From JBBQZU01 sp038207425 (GTDB lineage: Bacteria; Bacteroidota; Bacteroidia; Flavobacteriales_D; Cryomorphaceae): a stretch of 64,000 nt of DNA. Below the pieces are notes generated by a model. That model was not told the DNA's origin, did not search any database, and worked only from the letters and a program-made list of their open reading frames with translations. Within the stretch, counting starts at the first letter, position 1. Each line of letters starts with the position of its first letter. The translations under genes were made by a program, and so were the position numbers. Below, piece after piece: positions 7,411-16,299 of the stretch. The stretch spans positions 62,001 to 126,000 of the forward strand of contig JBBQZU010000004.1 of assembly GCA_038207425.1 (NCBI GenBank), in the 5' to 3' direction.

Positions 7411-9987
7411 TCAATTTATAATATTTTCAGCTTGCGATCTCAATAATTGTTCCAAAGCATACTCGTCGGGTACAAGAACCTGTCTGGCCTTGCTTCCTTC
7501 AAAGGGCCCAACAATGCCCGCAGCTTCGAGTTGGTCCATGATTCGGCCTGCCCTGTTATATCCAAGTTTCATTTTTCGTTGTATCAGCGAAGTTGACCCT
7601 TGTTGATGCACCACAACCATTCTGGCAGCTTCTTCAAACATGGGGTCTCTGTCAGCTATGTCAATATCGCTGGGTCCGCTGCCATCTTCACCATCATATT
7701 CAGGTAATTCAAATGCCGAAGGGTAGCCACGCTGAGAGCCAATAAATTCGGTGATTTCGTCAATTTCAGGTGTGTCTACAAAACCGCATTGAAGCCTTAT
7801 AAGGTCATTGCCGGTTGAAAGTAGCATATCGCCACGTCCTATTAACTGATCTGCGCCACCTGCGTCGAGTATGGTTCTTGAATCAATTTTTGAAGATACC
7901 CTGAAAGCTATCCGTGCAGGGAAATTGGCTTTAATTACTCCGGTAATTATGTTGACTGACGGCCGCTGTGTGGCAATGATCAAGTGAATGCCAATTGCCC
8001 TGGCAAGCTGAGCGAGTCGGGCTATAGGTGTTTCTACCTCTTTGCCGGCGGTCATAATAAGATCCGCAAACTCATCTACAACCAAAACAATATAGGGCAA
8101 AAATTTGTGCCCTTTTTCAGGATTGAGTTTGCGGCTTACGAATTTTGCATTGTATTCCTTGATATTTCTGACACCCGCATTTTTGAGCATTTCGTAGCGA
8201 TCGTCCATTTCGATACACAGCGAATTCAGGGTGCGAACCACTTTGCTCGTGTCAGTGATTATTGCATCTTCTTCGCCGGGTAATTTGGCCAGGTAGTGGC
8301 GTTCAATTTTATTGTAAAGCGTAAGTTCTACCTTCTTGGGGTCTACCAAAACAAATTTTATTTGCGAAGGATGTCTTTTGTATAGCAGAGAAACAAGTAT
8401 TGCATTGAGCCCTACAGACTTTCCCTGCCCTGTGGCGCCAGCCATCAATAAGTGGGGCATTTTTGCGAGGTCAGTAACAAAGGTTTCGTTCTGTATCGTT
8501 TTGCCAAGAGCAATGGGCAAATCCATCGTTGTATTCTGAAATTTCTCTGATGCTATAAGCGATCTCATCGAGACTGTATCAGGGTTGAGGTTGGGCACCT
8601 CAATACCAATGGTTCCCTTACCGGGAATGGGGGCAATAATACGAATACCGAGGGCTGCTAGACTTAGTGCTATATCATCTTCCAGGCTTTTAATTTTGCT
8701 AATGCGCACTCCCGGCTCCGGAACTATTTCGTAAAGTGTTACAGTGGGCCCTATGGTAGCTTTGATTCGCTCAATTCCAATTTTGTAATTGCCCAGGGTA
8801 CTAACTATTTTATTCTTGTTTTCTTCGAGCTCTTCTTTAGATACATTCACTTTGCCACCACCATAGTCATTGAGCAAATCTACTTTTGGCATTTGGTATG
8901 ATCCAAGATCCAGAGTAGGGTCATACTCGCCAAACTCTGCGACTTTTCGATTTATTTCTTCATCGCTAAGCTCTTTTTCTACGGGGATATTTTCAACAGA
9001 GAAGCTTTCTTCCTGAATCTTTTTTGTTTCGGCCGTTGTGCTAACCTGAGGTTCTTTATCTGCTTCGTATTCAAAAGGCACCCCCAGTTTATTTATCGGA
9101 TCATCAGCGCGCAATGCTATTTCTACATCTTCTTCATCCGCCGGCGTTTGTACTATACTGAATTCTTCATCTTCTCCATCCCAGGCATCGTCCTGCATTG
9201 CCACGTCGGTGGCACTTGCGGTAAATTTATCAACCTGCCCGATGGTATCTTCAAATCGTTTTACTTCATCATCTTCTTCATCAGCTATTGAACGTGCTTT
9301 AAAATCTGCAGCAGCAGTATTGGCTTTTGCCGTAAGGCCGCGCAATACATTCATAATCCACTCACTAAGCCTGTGCAGCCAGGTAAATGAAGGATTAAAA
9401 ACGGCAATGATATAGGACAATGCGAGAAAAAACAATAGTATTCCCGTTCCTGCAGCACCTACCACACCTTGCATCGAGTATTGCACATAATAGCCGAATG
9501 CCCCGCCCATAATTTGCCAGCTTGGACCGGTGAAGATGAAAGCAAAAAGTGGTGAGAATACCAACATCGCTATGGCCGAAGCAAGCAAGGTTTTGCCAAT
9601 AGGCAAAATATGCTTCTTCATGAGTATGCGGTAGCTTAGGGCAAATATTATCGGTATAAACAGTAGGCTGAGAATCCCAAACCACTGGTATATAAAAATA
9701 TAGCCTACCATTGCCCCGACAGGGCCCAGCCAGTTTTCGGCATTGTAATCGCCCTGGCGCAGCACGACCCACCAATTATCCGCAAGCATCGACTGATCAG
9801 CCTTCCAGGTAAAAATATAACTGGTGAAGGCAAGTAAAAGGTAGGTGCAAAAGAACAAAAGAAGCAATCCGAAAATAAGATGTGTTCGCCTGTCGGCCAA
9901 TATCTTGCCTGAACTGTCTTTGTCGGCTTTAGACCGCGATTTGCTGGTTTCAGTATCGTTATTTTTAAGCTTGTTCTTTTGCGCCAT
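7411..9987 (-). CDS. ftsK: DNA translocase FtsK
   Basis: An 858-residue septal DNA translocase that clears and aligns chromosome termini at division. There are four hydrophobic segments in the first 200 residues (for example HLIFGLLLLFFCTYLLLAF). A short acidic linker (about 225-340) follows, then the RecA-like motor with Walker A GATGQGKSVG and Walker B IVLVVDEFADL. A C-terminal winged-helix gamma domain (VVHQQGSTSLIQRKMKLGYNRAGR) binds KOPS-like sites. The linker is short compared with E. coli FtsK, as is usual in this phylum. A TACCTTTG promoter lies 31 bases upstream of the ATG and drives ftsK-lolA. Confidence 0.97.
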   Translation of the reverse strand: MAQKNKLKNNDTETSKSRSKADKDSSGKILADRRTHLIFGLLLLFFCTYLLLAFTSYIFTWKADQSMLADNWWVVLRQGDYNAENWLGPVGAMVGYIFIYQWFGILSLLFIPIIFALSYRILMKKHILPIGKTLLASAIAMLVFSPLFAFIFTGPSWQIMGGAFGYYVQYSMQGVVGAAGTGILLFFLALSYIIAVFNPSFTWLHRLSEWIMNVLRGLTAKANTAAADFKARSIADEEDDEVKRFEDTIGQVDKFTASATDVAMQDDAWDGEDEEFSIVQTPADEEDVEIALRADDPINKLGVPFEYEADKEPQVSTTAETKKIQEESFSVENIPVEKELSDEEINRKVAEFGEYDPTLDLGSYQMPKVDLLNDYGGGKVNVSKEELEENKNKIVSTLGNYKIGIERIKATIGPTVTLYEIVPEPGVRISKIKSLEDDIALSLAALGIRIIAPIPGKGTIGIEVPNLNPDTVSMRSLIASEKFQNTTMDLPIALGKTIQNETFVTDLAKMPHLLMAGATGQGKSVGLNAILVSLLYKRHPSQIKFVLVDPKKVELTLYNKIERHYLAKLPGEEDAIITDTSKVVRTLNSLCIEMDDRYEMLKNAGVRNIKEYNAKFVSRKLNPEKGHKFLPYIVLVVDEFADLIMTAGKEVETPIARLAQLARAIGIHLIIATQRPSVNIITGVIKANFPARIAFRVSSKIDSRTILDAGGADQLIGRGDMLLSTGNDLIRLQCGFVDTPEIDEITEFIGSQRGYPSAFELPEYDGEDGSGPSDIDIADRDPMFEEAARMVVVHQQGSTSLIQRKMKLGYNRAGRIMDQLEAAGIVGPFEGSKARQVLVPDEYALEQLLRSQAENIIN

Positions 9988-10018
9988 TGGAGCGGATTAT
10001 TGCCGATAGGATAATCTT

Positions 10019-10026
10019 CAAAGGTA
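10019..10026 (-). promoter_or_regulatory. TAnnTTTG promoter element of ftsK-lolA
   Basis: TACCTTTG on the minus strand implies a leader of about 27 nt before the ftsK ATG at 9987. Confidence 0.55.
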
Positions 10027-10104
10027 CTTCTATGATTGCCCTTTAACGTGAAAGACTGCTGCCGTATTTCAACAAATCAATGTTGATGCTTCAATATTGT
10101 GCAA

Positions 10105-11220
10105 TCATTGCTTACTGCTGTTAGGGCCATGAACTACCACTGATTGAATTCGCAGTGATTCTTCGTGTATTGCCGCCAGAAGAATTGATATGAATTTTGG
10201 ATCAAATCGGTACATGTCTCCCTTTGACATATACCTTGTTACAACCTCATTCCAACGTTCGGGTTGATAAAGCGCTATGTTATTTTTGCCTTTGAACCCA
10301 CCTATTTTCTGGGCTATTTTCATTCGCTGGTCAAGGAGTGAGATTAATTCATCATCCACATCGTCAATCTGCCTGCGCAGGATTTCAAGATTTTCCAGGT
10401 ATTCAAGGTTATCAGAATCGAATTGGCGATAGAGCAGCCTACTTTTCAATTCAGCAAATACTTCAGGGGTAATTTGCTGCTCTGCATCACTCAATGCTTT
10501 GTCAGGGTCGGGATGTACTTCCAGATGAATGCCTTCATATCCCAGGTCTAGCGCTTGCTGCGAGACTTTTTCGAGCAGGTGGCGGTTTCCTGCAATATGG
10601 CTGCTATCGCAAATAAACGTGAGGTCAGGAAACAGCCTTCGCAATTCAATGGGCATTTGCCATCGGGGCGGATTGCGGTATTCTGAATCACTGTAAGTAC
10701 TAAATCCGCGGTGCACAGCGGCAATTTTTTCAACGCCTGCAGCATGGACACGTTCTATCGCTCCAATCCACAATTTCAGGTCGGGATTGAGAGGATTCTT
10801 AACCATTACCGGCACTTTCGTTCCCTTTAATGCATCGGCTATTGCTTGCACCGAAAAAGGATTTACAACAGTGCGTGCTCCGATCCACACTACATCCACA
10901 CCATATTTCAGAGCTTCTTCAAGATGGTAAGGATTTGCAACTTCTGTGGCTATTTTCAAACCGGTTTCTTCCTTGGCTCTTTTCAGCCATACAAGCGCTT
11001 CAGTGCCATAGCCTTCAAAACTGTTGGGCCTTGTGCGTGGCTTCCATATACCGGCTCTGAAAATATCGATACCTATTGATGAAAGGCGCTTCGCAACATT
11101 CATCACCTGTACTTCTGACTCTGCGCTGCAAGGACCTGCCACATAGTGTACCTTCTTCCCCTGATTTGGGAAAAATGGTGAGAATTTTAGCTTTTTTACG
11201 CTTTCAAAGGTAGCTCTCAT
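10105..11220 (-). CDS. Bifunctional DAHP synthase / chorismate mutase
   Basis: A 371-residue fusion for aromatic amino acid synthesis. Residues about 25-265 are a class I-beta (KDO8PS-like) DAHP synthase, condensing PEP with erythrose 4-phosphate. It shows AGPCSAES near 29-36, FRAGIWKPRTRP, GIDIVWIGART-like metal and substrate residues, and VHRGF. Residues about 275-360 are an AroQ chorismate mutase helix bundle (LRRQIDDVDDELISLLDQRM). Chorismate mutase fused behind DAHP synthase is frequent in this phylum and suggests allosteric feedback. The first codons contain TACCTTTG, so the real start could be slightly downstream, but no ATG/GTG/TTG alternative before the GPCSAES motif is obvious. The conventional start is therefore kept. 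Confidence 0.93.
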   Translation of the reverse strand: MRATFESVKKLKFSPFFPNQGKKVHYVAGPCSAESEVQVMNVAKRLSSIGIDIFRAGIWKPRTRPNSFEGYGTEALVWLKRAKEETGLKIATEVANPYHLEEALKYGVDVVWIGARTVVNPFSVQAIADALKGTKVPVMVKNPLNPDLKLWIGAIERVHAAGVEKIAAVHRGFSTYSDSEYRNPPRWQMPIELRRLFPDLTFICDSSHIAGNRHLLEKVSQQALDLGYEGIHLEVHPDPDKALSDAEQQITPEVFAELKSRLLYRQFDSDNLEYLENLEILRRQIDDVDDELISLLDQRMKIAQKIGGFKGKNNIALYQPERWNEVVTRYMSKGDMYRFDPKFISILLAAIHEESLRIQSVVVHGPNSSKQ

Positions 11221-11306
11221 CGAATCTCTATAATGGTTTTAATAAATACAAAACAAAGCAATATTTTCGGGATGCCCATCATCTCCTTGTTCATCTAAAA
11301 CAACCG

Positions 11307-11336
11307 TTTGATCTTCTTGTTTTAGTACTACTTTTG
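11307..11336 (+). promoter_or_regulatory. Promoter of msrA (TTTG ... TACTTTTG)
   Basis: TTTG at 11307-11310 and TACTTTTG at 11329-11336 are separated by 18 bases, matching the Bacteroidota -33/-7 arrangement. The predicted leader before the ATG at 11378 is about 37 nt. Confidence 0.6.
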
Positions 11337-11377
11337 CTGAATTTATTCGAGAGTTAGATTTAAATAATAGTATCATT

Positions 11378-11947
11378 ATGAGCAACAAAGATATTACACC
11401 GAAAATTGAAGAAGCTACTTTGGGAGCAGGGTGTTTTTGGTGCGTTGAAGCCGTGTTTTCATCCATCAAAGGCGTAATTCGCGCTGAGTCGGGTTATAGT
11501 GGCGGCCATATTAAGAATCCGGCTTACCGGGAAGTTTGCAATGGTAATACAGGCCATGTTGAGGTGATTAGGATAACCTTCAATCCGGAAGAGATCAGTT
11601 TCGCAAAAATCCTTGAAGTGTTTTTTCAAACCCACAATCCAACCACTCTGAACCGTCAAGGCAATGATGCGGGTACTCAATACAGAAGCGCCATATTTTA
11701 CCGCAGTGAAGATCAAAAGCGTATTGCAGAACTTGCAAAGAATGCCGCAGAAGTAAGCGGCACTTGGCCTGATCCTGTAGTAACCGCCATTGAGCCTTTG
11801 ACAAACTATTATCCTGCCGAAGACTACCATCAGGAATATTTTTCACAGAATGGTGATCAGCCTTACTGCGCGGCTGTGATAAGGCCGAAAATGGATAAGT
11901 TCAGAAATAAATTTTCCGAGCTGTTAAAGGAAACGAAAAGTGCCTGA
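11378..11947 (+). CDS. msrA: Peptide methionine sulfoxide reductase MsrA
   Basis: A 189-residue enzyme that reduces methionine-S-sulfoxide in proteins using thioredoxin. The catalytic GCFWC motif is at residues 18-22. GYSGG, the GHVEV segment and YRSAIFY follow the family order, and a Cys near 166 (QPYCA) could act as resolving cysteine. No signal peptide is present, so it is cytoplasmic. It overlaps the next gene by 8 bases. Confidence 0.97.
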   Translation: MSNKDITPKIEEATLGAGCFWCVEAVFSSIKGVIRAESGYSGGHIKNPAYREVCNGNTGHVEVIRITFNPEEISFAKILEVFFQTHNPTTLNRQGNDAGTQYRSAIFYRSEDQKRIAELAKNAAEVSGTWPDPVVTAIEPLTNYYPAEDYHQEYFSQNGDQPYCAAVIRPKMDKFRNKFSELLKETKSA

Positions 11948-12908
11948 GCGGGGCTATTACTATCAGCACTGCGGGCAACTGACACCTGCTTCTTGTATTT
12001 TTATCGTTGCATTTCTTACCTCATACTTGCTTGCAGGATCATATTGTAGTGGGCAATCAAACTTTTTTCAACCATCAGACAGCCTAAATGTAGGGCGGGT
12101 GTGGGGGGTAGGCACTGCGGCAGCAGTTGGCACAGCGGGTTCTATTGCAGCTTTGAGTACCATTTGGTATACCGATTATAATAAGGGCAATTTTAGATTG
12201 TTCAATGACAATGCCGAGTGGCTCCAAATGGATAAGGCAGGCCATGCTTTTGCGGGTTATCAAATTACACAAAACGGATATGAAGCATTCAAATGGTCGG
12301 GTTCAAATGAAAGGACATCACTCATCGCATCCGGCGCTGTCAGCCTTACGTTTTTAACGGCAATTGAAGTGCTTGACGGATTCAGCACAGGCTGGGGTTT
12401 CAGCACTGGCGATATTATTGCAAACATTGCAGGTACAGCCATCTTCACAGGTCAGCAGCTTGGTTGGAAAGAGCAACGCATCAGTATTAAGTTCAGCTAC
12501 AGCCCATCGGAGTTTGCCCAGTTTCGTCCCGAAACTTTGGGACAAACTTCATTTGAAAGACTGGTAAAGGATTATAACGGACAAACCTATTGGCTTTCGG
12601 CCAATATATATTCCCTTTCGGGAAAACCGAAGGTCATACCGCAATGGCTGAATGTCGCTTTTGGATATGGTGCTAACGGAATGCTTGGGGGCTTCGAAAA
12701 TCCCATGTTTAATCAGCAGGGCGAAGAGTTGCCACATTTTGCCAGAGTAAGGCAATTCTTTTTGAGTCTTGATATAGATACCCGCCGAATTCAAACCAAT
12801 TCCCATTTTCTGCGCACCCTTTTTAGCGTTGTAGGATTTATCAAAATTCCTGCACCCACGCTTGAAATCAGGGGTGGACAGGTTTATGGGCACTGGCTTT
12901 ATTTTTGA
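11940..12908 (+). CDS. DUF2279 (YfiM-like) envelope protein
   Basis: A 322-residue protein starting at GTG 11940, inside the end of msrA. A hydrophobic export segment lies at about 20-38 and several short hydrophobic helices follow. A DKAGHAFAGYQIT segment (about 98-110) and GFSTGWGFSTGDIIANIAGT (about 150-170) match the DUF2279/YfiM family as I recall it. The C-terminal part is strand-rich and could sit in the outer membrane. Function is unknown. Its last 10 bases overlap the convergent nuclease gene. An alternative later start cannot be excluded. Confidence 0.7.
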   Translation: MPERGYYYQHCGQLTPASCIFIVAFLTSYLLAGSYCSGQSNFFQPSDSLNVGRVWGVGTAAAVGTAGSIAALSTIWYTDYNKGNFRLFNDNAEWLQMDKAGHAFAGYQITQNGYEAFKWSGSNERTSLIASGAVSLTFLTAIEVLDGFSTGWGFSTGDIIANIAGTAIFTGQQLGWKEQRISIKFSYSPSEFAQFRPETLGQTSFERLVKDYNGQTYWLSANIYSLSGKPKVIPQWLNVAFGYGANGMLGGFENPMFNQQGEELPHFARVRQFFLSLDIDTRRIQTNSHFLRTLFSVVGFIKIPAPTLEIRGGQVYGHWLYF

Positions 12909-13942
12909 AGTTTTATTCTGGTGTATACGGGCAGGTGGTCACTATACCCGCCGTAATAGGTGTTACCGCTATAGGTTTTGTTTGGTGATTCTTCTCCGCT
13001 GTCATTTATGTAGATCATTTCTTTGGAAAAATAGGGTGCCGTACTACCATTAATTACTTCCAGCCCCTTGCCATTTGCAAAAGCACGGCTTACAATTATC
13101 TGATCTAAAAACCCCCATTCGCCGCGATAATTATAAGATCCGCGCTTGCTGTCATTCAAACCTGCCATGAGGTTTATGAGCAAGCCATCTTCTTCTGCCG
13201 GTTTTGCCGAAAGTGCATCGCGAAGGGATACATTATCAGGGTAATCGTTGAAATCTCCCATGATAATTATGTACGCATTCTCATGAATACCAAGTATCTC
13301 ATTTACCTTGCTGTGCAAAACTTTGGCTGAAGCCAATCTCCTCGGTTCGGTAGCTTCTTCACCCCCTGCCCGCGAAGGCCAATGATTGACAAAAACGTGA
13401 ATCAGACCATGCTTCTTAACCTGCATTTGCGCATGGAGAATATCACGAGTTGGCCTTTCGCCTTCAGGCATTTTCACAGGTAGGGCTTCAGATTTAATGA
13501 GCGTCATTAAATTGGTAGAATACAGCAGTGCTACATCTATACCTCGCTGGTCGGGGCTATTGTAATGCACTATTTTATAGTTACTTTCATTCAGCGTACT
13601 TTGTTGGATTAAATCGTTAAGTACTCCGGTATTTTCAATTTCGCAGAGCCCAACAAGTGCCGGAATTCCGCCGCCCATATTGGAGATTGCAAGTGCAAGT
13701 TTTTCTAGTTTGTCATCATAGCGGATGCTATTCCAGACTTTTTTTGCATTAGGTAGAAACTCATCATCATCAATAAGCGGATCATTGATGGTGTCAAACA
13801 AATTCTCCACATTATAAAATGCTACGGTGAAATCTCGGTTATTTCCGGCTGTAACGCCAAAAGAAATCTGACCCATCAGGTTGTTGCTGAATATATATCC
13901 TATTAGAATACAGCATACGGAGCTCAGTAATTTGTTCAACAT
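12899..13942 (-). CDS. Exported endonuclease/exonuclease/phosphatase-family protein
   Basis: A 347-residue protein with an N-terminal signal-like segment (about 1-25) and an EEP (DNase I-like) fold. The core motifs are VAFYNVENLFD near 39-49, LCEIEN, VFVNHWPSR, MGDFNDYPD and a C-terminal GYSDHLPVY. The metal-binding Glu, Asn-Asp and Asp-His residues are all present, so it is probably an active hydrolase in the envelope. The natural substrate (DNA, phosphodiester or lipid) cannot be told from sequence. It converges on the DUF2279 gene with a 10-base overlap. Confidence 0.85.
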   Translation of the reverse strand: MLNKLLSSVCCILIGYIFSNNLMGQISFGVTAGNNRDFTVAFYNVENLFDTINDPLIDDDEFLPNAKKVWNSIRYDDKLEKLALAISNMGGGIPALVGLCEIENTGVLNDLIQQSTLNESNYKIVHYNSPDQRGIDVALLYSTNLMTLIKSEALPVKMPEGERPTRDILHAQMQVKKHGLIHVFVNHWPSRAGGEEATEPRRLASAKVLHSKVNEILGIHENAYIIIMGDFNDYPDNVSLRDALSAKPAEEDGLLINLMAGLNDSKRGSYNYRGEWGFLDQIIVSRAFANGKGLEVINGSTAPYFSKEMIYINDSGEESPNKTYSGNTYYGGYSDHLPVYTRIKLQK

Positions 13943-13999
13943 AAGAATAGTTCGGAATGATTAATTTCGGGCGAAAATACAATTATACTTGCCGGCGGG

Positions 14000-14007
14000 C
14001 ATTTTTG
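14000..14007 (+). promoter_or_regulatory. Near-consensus -7 element 4 nt before the Smr gene
   Basis: CATTTTTG matches TAnnTTTG at all but the first base. It ends 4 nt before the ATG at 14012, the same spacing seen at three other starts in the window. Confidence 0.35.
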
Positions 14008-14011
14008 TGAA

Positions 14012-14581
14012 ATGGAAGCATCGTTCAAAATAGGGAATAAGGTAGTTTTTCTGGACCAGGTGGGTTCAGGTATTGTCATAGGATTTGACAAAGGATTGAT
14101 ATTGGTTGAGGACGACAATGGCTTTGAAGTACCTTTCAAACCTGATGCTTTGATTCTTAAAAAAAGCCACCTTTCTGACGGTTTGATGGATGATGACCAC
14201 AGGCTTGACCAGAAACTGCAGGAAGTACCGAAGAAAAAGCAAATTCCTATGCCCGATGAAAGCTACAGGCTGCGGAACTATAACAGTGATAAGGACCGGT
14301 ATCTTGAAGTGGACCTTCACATCCATGAATTAATAGACAGCAACCGCAATCTGTCAAATTTCGAAATGATGCGCATTCAAATGTCGCACTTCGAACGGAT
14401 GATCGATATGGCCGTGGAGCAAAAACTCAAGAAGGTAGTTTTTATACACGGAGTAGGCGAGGGCGTGCTTAGAGCTGAAATAAGGAAAGCACTTGAATTT
14501 TATCCCAATTGCAAATACCGCGATGCCGATCACCGCTTGTATGGCACAGGTGCTACTGAGGTGCTCCTATGGTATAATTAG
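14012..14581 (+). CDS. Smr-domain protein (MutS2 C-terminal type)
   Basis: A 189-residue protein. An N-terminal small beta-barrel region (GNKVVFLDQVGSGIVIG, about 8-24) is followed by a charged linker and a C-terminal Smr domain. The Smr signature residues are DLHIHEL at 101-107 and FIHGVGEG at 144-151, with a final YGTGATEV segment. Smr domains act as nucleases on DNA or RNA and occur alone or at the end of MutS2. The stand-alone form with a DUF2027-like front is typical of this phylum. The biological target is unknown. It is shorter than many homologs because it has a reduced linker. Confidence 0.85.
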   Translation: MEASFKIGNKVVFLDQVGSGIVIGFDKGLILVEDDNGFEVPFKPDALILKKSHLSDGLMDDDHRLDQKLQEVPKKKQIPMPDESYRLRNYNSDKDRYLEVDLHIHELIDSNRNLSNFEMMRIQMSHFERMIDMAVEQKLKKVVFIHGVGEGVLRAEIRKALEFYPNCKYRDADHRLYGTGATEVLLWYN

Positions 14582-14611
14582 CAGCATCTTCCACTGCTGA
14601 AATAAAGGTTC

Positions 14612-15265
14612 CTAGAGCTTTACAGCAAAGTTCTTGGCAAAATCATCAAAACTTATTTCTCTGATATTCTCTGGAATTGTAAATAGAAAGTCGGCCACTT
14701 TTTCCTGAACAACTTCCTTGGCAACGAATTTCATCTCAAGGCCATTTTGAAACAGACCGTACTTAAACGGAATTCCTTTTACAGAGCTAAATTGGGGTAA
14801 ATAGGCGTTTGTTGAAAGTTCGTCATTGAAATATATTTCAAAAGTTTTGTCGTCAGCCTTTGCAAGAGCTTTCTTGCAGTTGTAACCCAATAGTTGAACA
14901 GTTTCGTCTGTACTCGAGATATGATATGAATTATCCTGCGCAAGTGTAGCAAGTTTTTCCATACTTAGTCTTACCATGAATTCCTGGGCAAAATAGGTCA
15001 TCAGAAAAATGCTGCTTCCGTCTTTGCTGTTATTGATGAAGAGCTGTCGTCCACCACCGGCTAGGGCTTGTTCGAATCTTGACATAGTTCCGCTTACCCA
15101 AAGGGTTGCGCTGCGAGGCAGCATGGATATAAATTCCTTTGTGGAGGGATCTTCTGAGTGGTAGCTGATTTCATATGTTACTTTCCCCTCAAACTGTCCA
15201 TATGAAAAGTTGGAGAGATATAAGCCGATTGAAATCAGGTATATAAATCGTAATTTAATCATCAT
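14612..15265 (-). CDS. Exported protein of unknown function, paralog of the upstream gene
   Basis: A 217-residue protein with a signal peptide (cleavage probable after FSYG). The mature part opens with GKVTYEISYHSEDPS and contains a GYNCKKALAKADDKTFEIYF segment near 123-143. Both patterns recur in the adjacent upstream gene, and they resemble the GLPGLI/DUF4412 type of Bacteroidota envelope proteins that begin with a V.YE...Y strand and a GY.CKKA strand. Function is unknown. Its start overlaps the upstream stop by 4 bases, which implies translational coupling. Confidence 0.75.
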   Translation of the reverse strand: MMIKLRFIYLISIGLYLSNFSYGQFEGKVTYEISYHSEDPSTKEFISMLPRSATLWVSGTMSRFEQALAGGGRQLFINNSKDGSSIFLMTYFAQEFMVRLSMEKLATLAQDNSYHISSTDETVQLLGYNCKKALAKADDKTFEIYFNDELSTNAYLPQFSSVKGIPFKYGLFQNGLEMKFVAKEVVQEKVADFLFTIPENIREISFDDFAKNFAVKL

Positions 15266-16014
15266 AATTCGAATGTTGCAACCAATTCTTCAAGTTCAAT
15301 TTGCATGGCTTCCCTCGATATTACCGTGTAGCCGTTGGCCATATCAAATATGCCGGGTTCTTTTGGCAAGGGCTTAATATTCATGGCTTCAAGACGCATC
15401 CTAACACCGAACTCTTCGATTTCATAGGCCATTAGTACTCCATCAATTTCGTGGAACTGAGTGCACCAATTCGGTGAATTCATTTTGATGCTATTGGTAT
15501 AGTATACTTCAATTTCAGGTCGCTCGACATCTTCAAATACGATGATTGCCTTTTTGCAATGAAAACCTGCAATCGTATCAGTATCGTCCGTGAGTATTAC
15601 CGCCATATTAGGATAATCTGCAATCATCTTAAGTACCTGGGTTTCGTTCAATTCAGAACGAATCATCTTTCTGAATACTTTAAGTTCATGATCTACAGTT
15701 TTTTGAATCCTATCTGAAAGCACACGGTTCTTAAATACACCGCCTACAGTTTCAAAAGAAGATGAAAATAAATTTTCTGTGAAGTGGTAGAACATCTTTT
15801 CAGGCATTAAGCTGCCAGTAATACTCTCTTCACTCACTTCCGGAAATGTAATCTTATATTCAATAACGCCATCGCTGGGTCTGTTGTCAAAAACCCGTTC
15901 TGAAAGGCCGTTGCAGGCAGCTACAAGAAGGGTCATTAGTATTAGTGGCATTAACCATAAAACGCTGATAGCTATTTCGGTGTATTTATTTGGCTGGGAA
16001 TTGTTCTGACTCAC
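15262..16014 (-). CDS. Predicted lipoprotein, paralog of the downstream gene
   Basis: A 250-residue protein. A hydrophobic segment (about 15-33) ends in the lipobox-like VAAC, so a lipid-anchored envelope protein is predicted. The mature region begins GVIEYKITFPEVSEES and has GFHCKKAIIVFEDVERPEIEVYY near 148-170, mirroring the downstream protein. Shared aromatic strands suggest a lipocalin-like or LolA-like beta-fold (inference only). The two genes form a coupled operon and probably arose by duplication. I do not recognise a characterised homolog. Confidence 0.75.
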   Translation of the reverse strand: MSQNNSQPNKYTEIAISVLWLMPLILMTLLVAACNGLSERVFDNRPSDGVIEYKITFPEVSEESITGSLMPEKMFYHFTENLFSSSFETVGGVFKNRVLSDRIQKTVDHELKVFRKMIRSELNETQVLKMIADYPNMAVILTDDTDTIAGFHCKKAIIVFEDVERPEIEVYYTNSIKMNSPNWCTQFHEIDGVLMAYEIEEFGVRMRLEAMNIKPLPKEPGIFDMANGYTVISREAMQIELEELVATFEL

Positions 16015-16299
16015 GTGATTGCCTTATATTAGTATTGAGCACTCCTTAAACTGCAGTGTTTACGCCCTTGTCAATTCTATGTTTCATTCGCAGCAAGGTT
16101 TTTTGTTTTCATTACTTGCTCAAATTAAAAATAGTTCATTGTGGTTCGAAGCCATTTGGATGCAGTAAAATACGGAATTGGTATTAACAGGATTCTTACT
16201 GCCATTAACTTCATTGAATTTTACAATCTTTGCAGCTACCATCTCACGAAAAAATGTTCTCTTATTTTCTTTCGAAAGTTAAGAGTTCGACCTATTGTA

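Noticed and set aside
12899..12908. 10-base convergent overlap as a sign of a wrong stop or frameshift
   Set aside because: Both proteins end with plausible family C-termini. Short convergent overlaps also occur at 27055-27058 in this window.
16141..16299. N-terminal extension of the arginase
   Set aside because: The 53 codons have no similarity to the family and precede a normal start. A promoter-like element lies inside.
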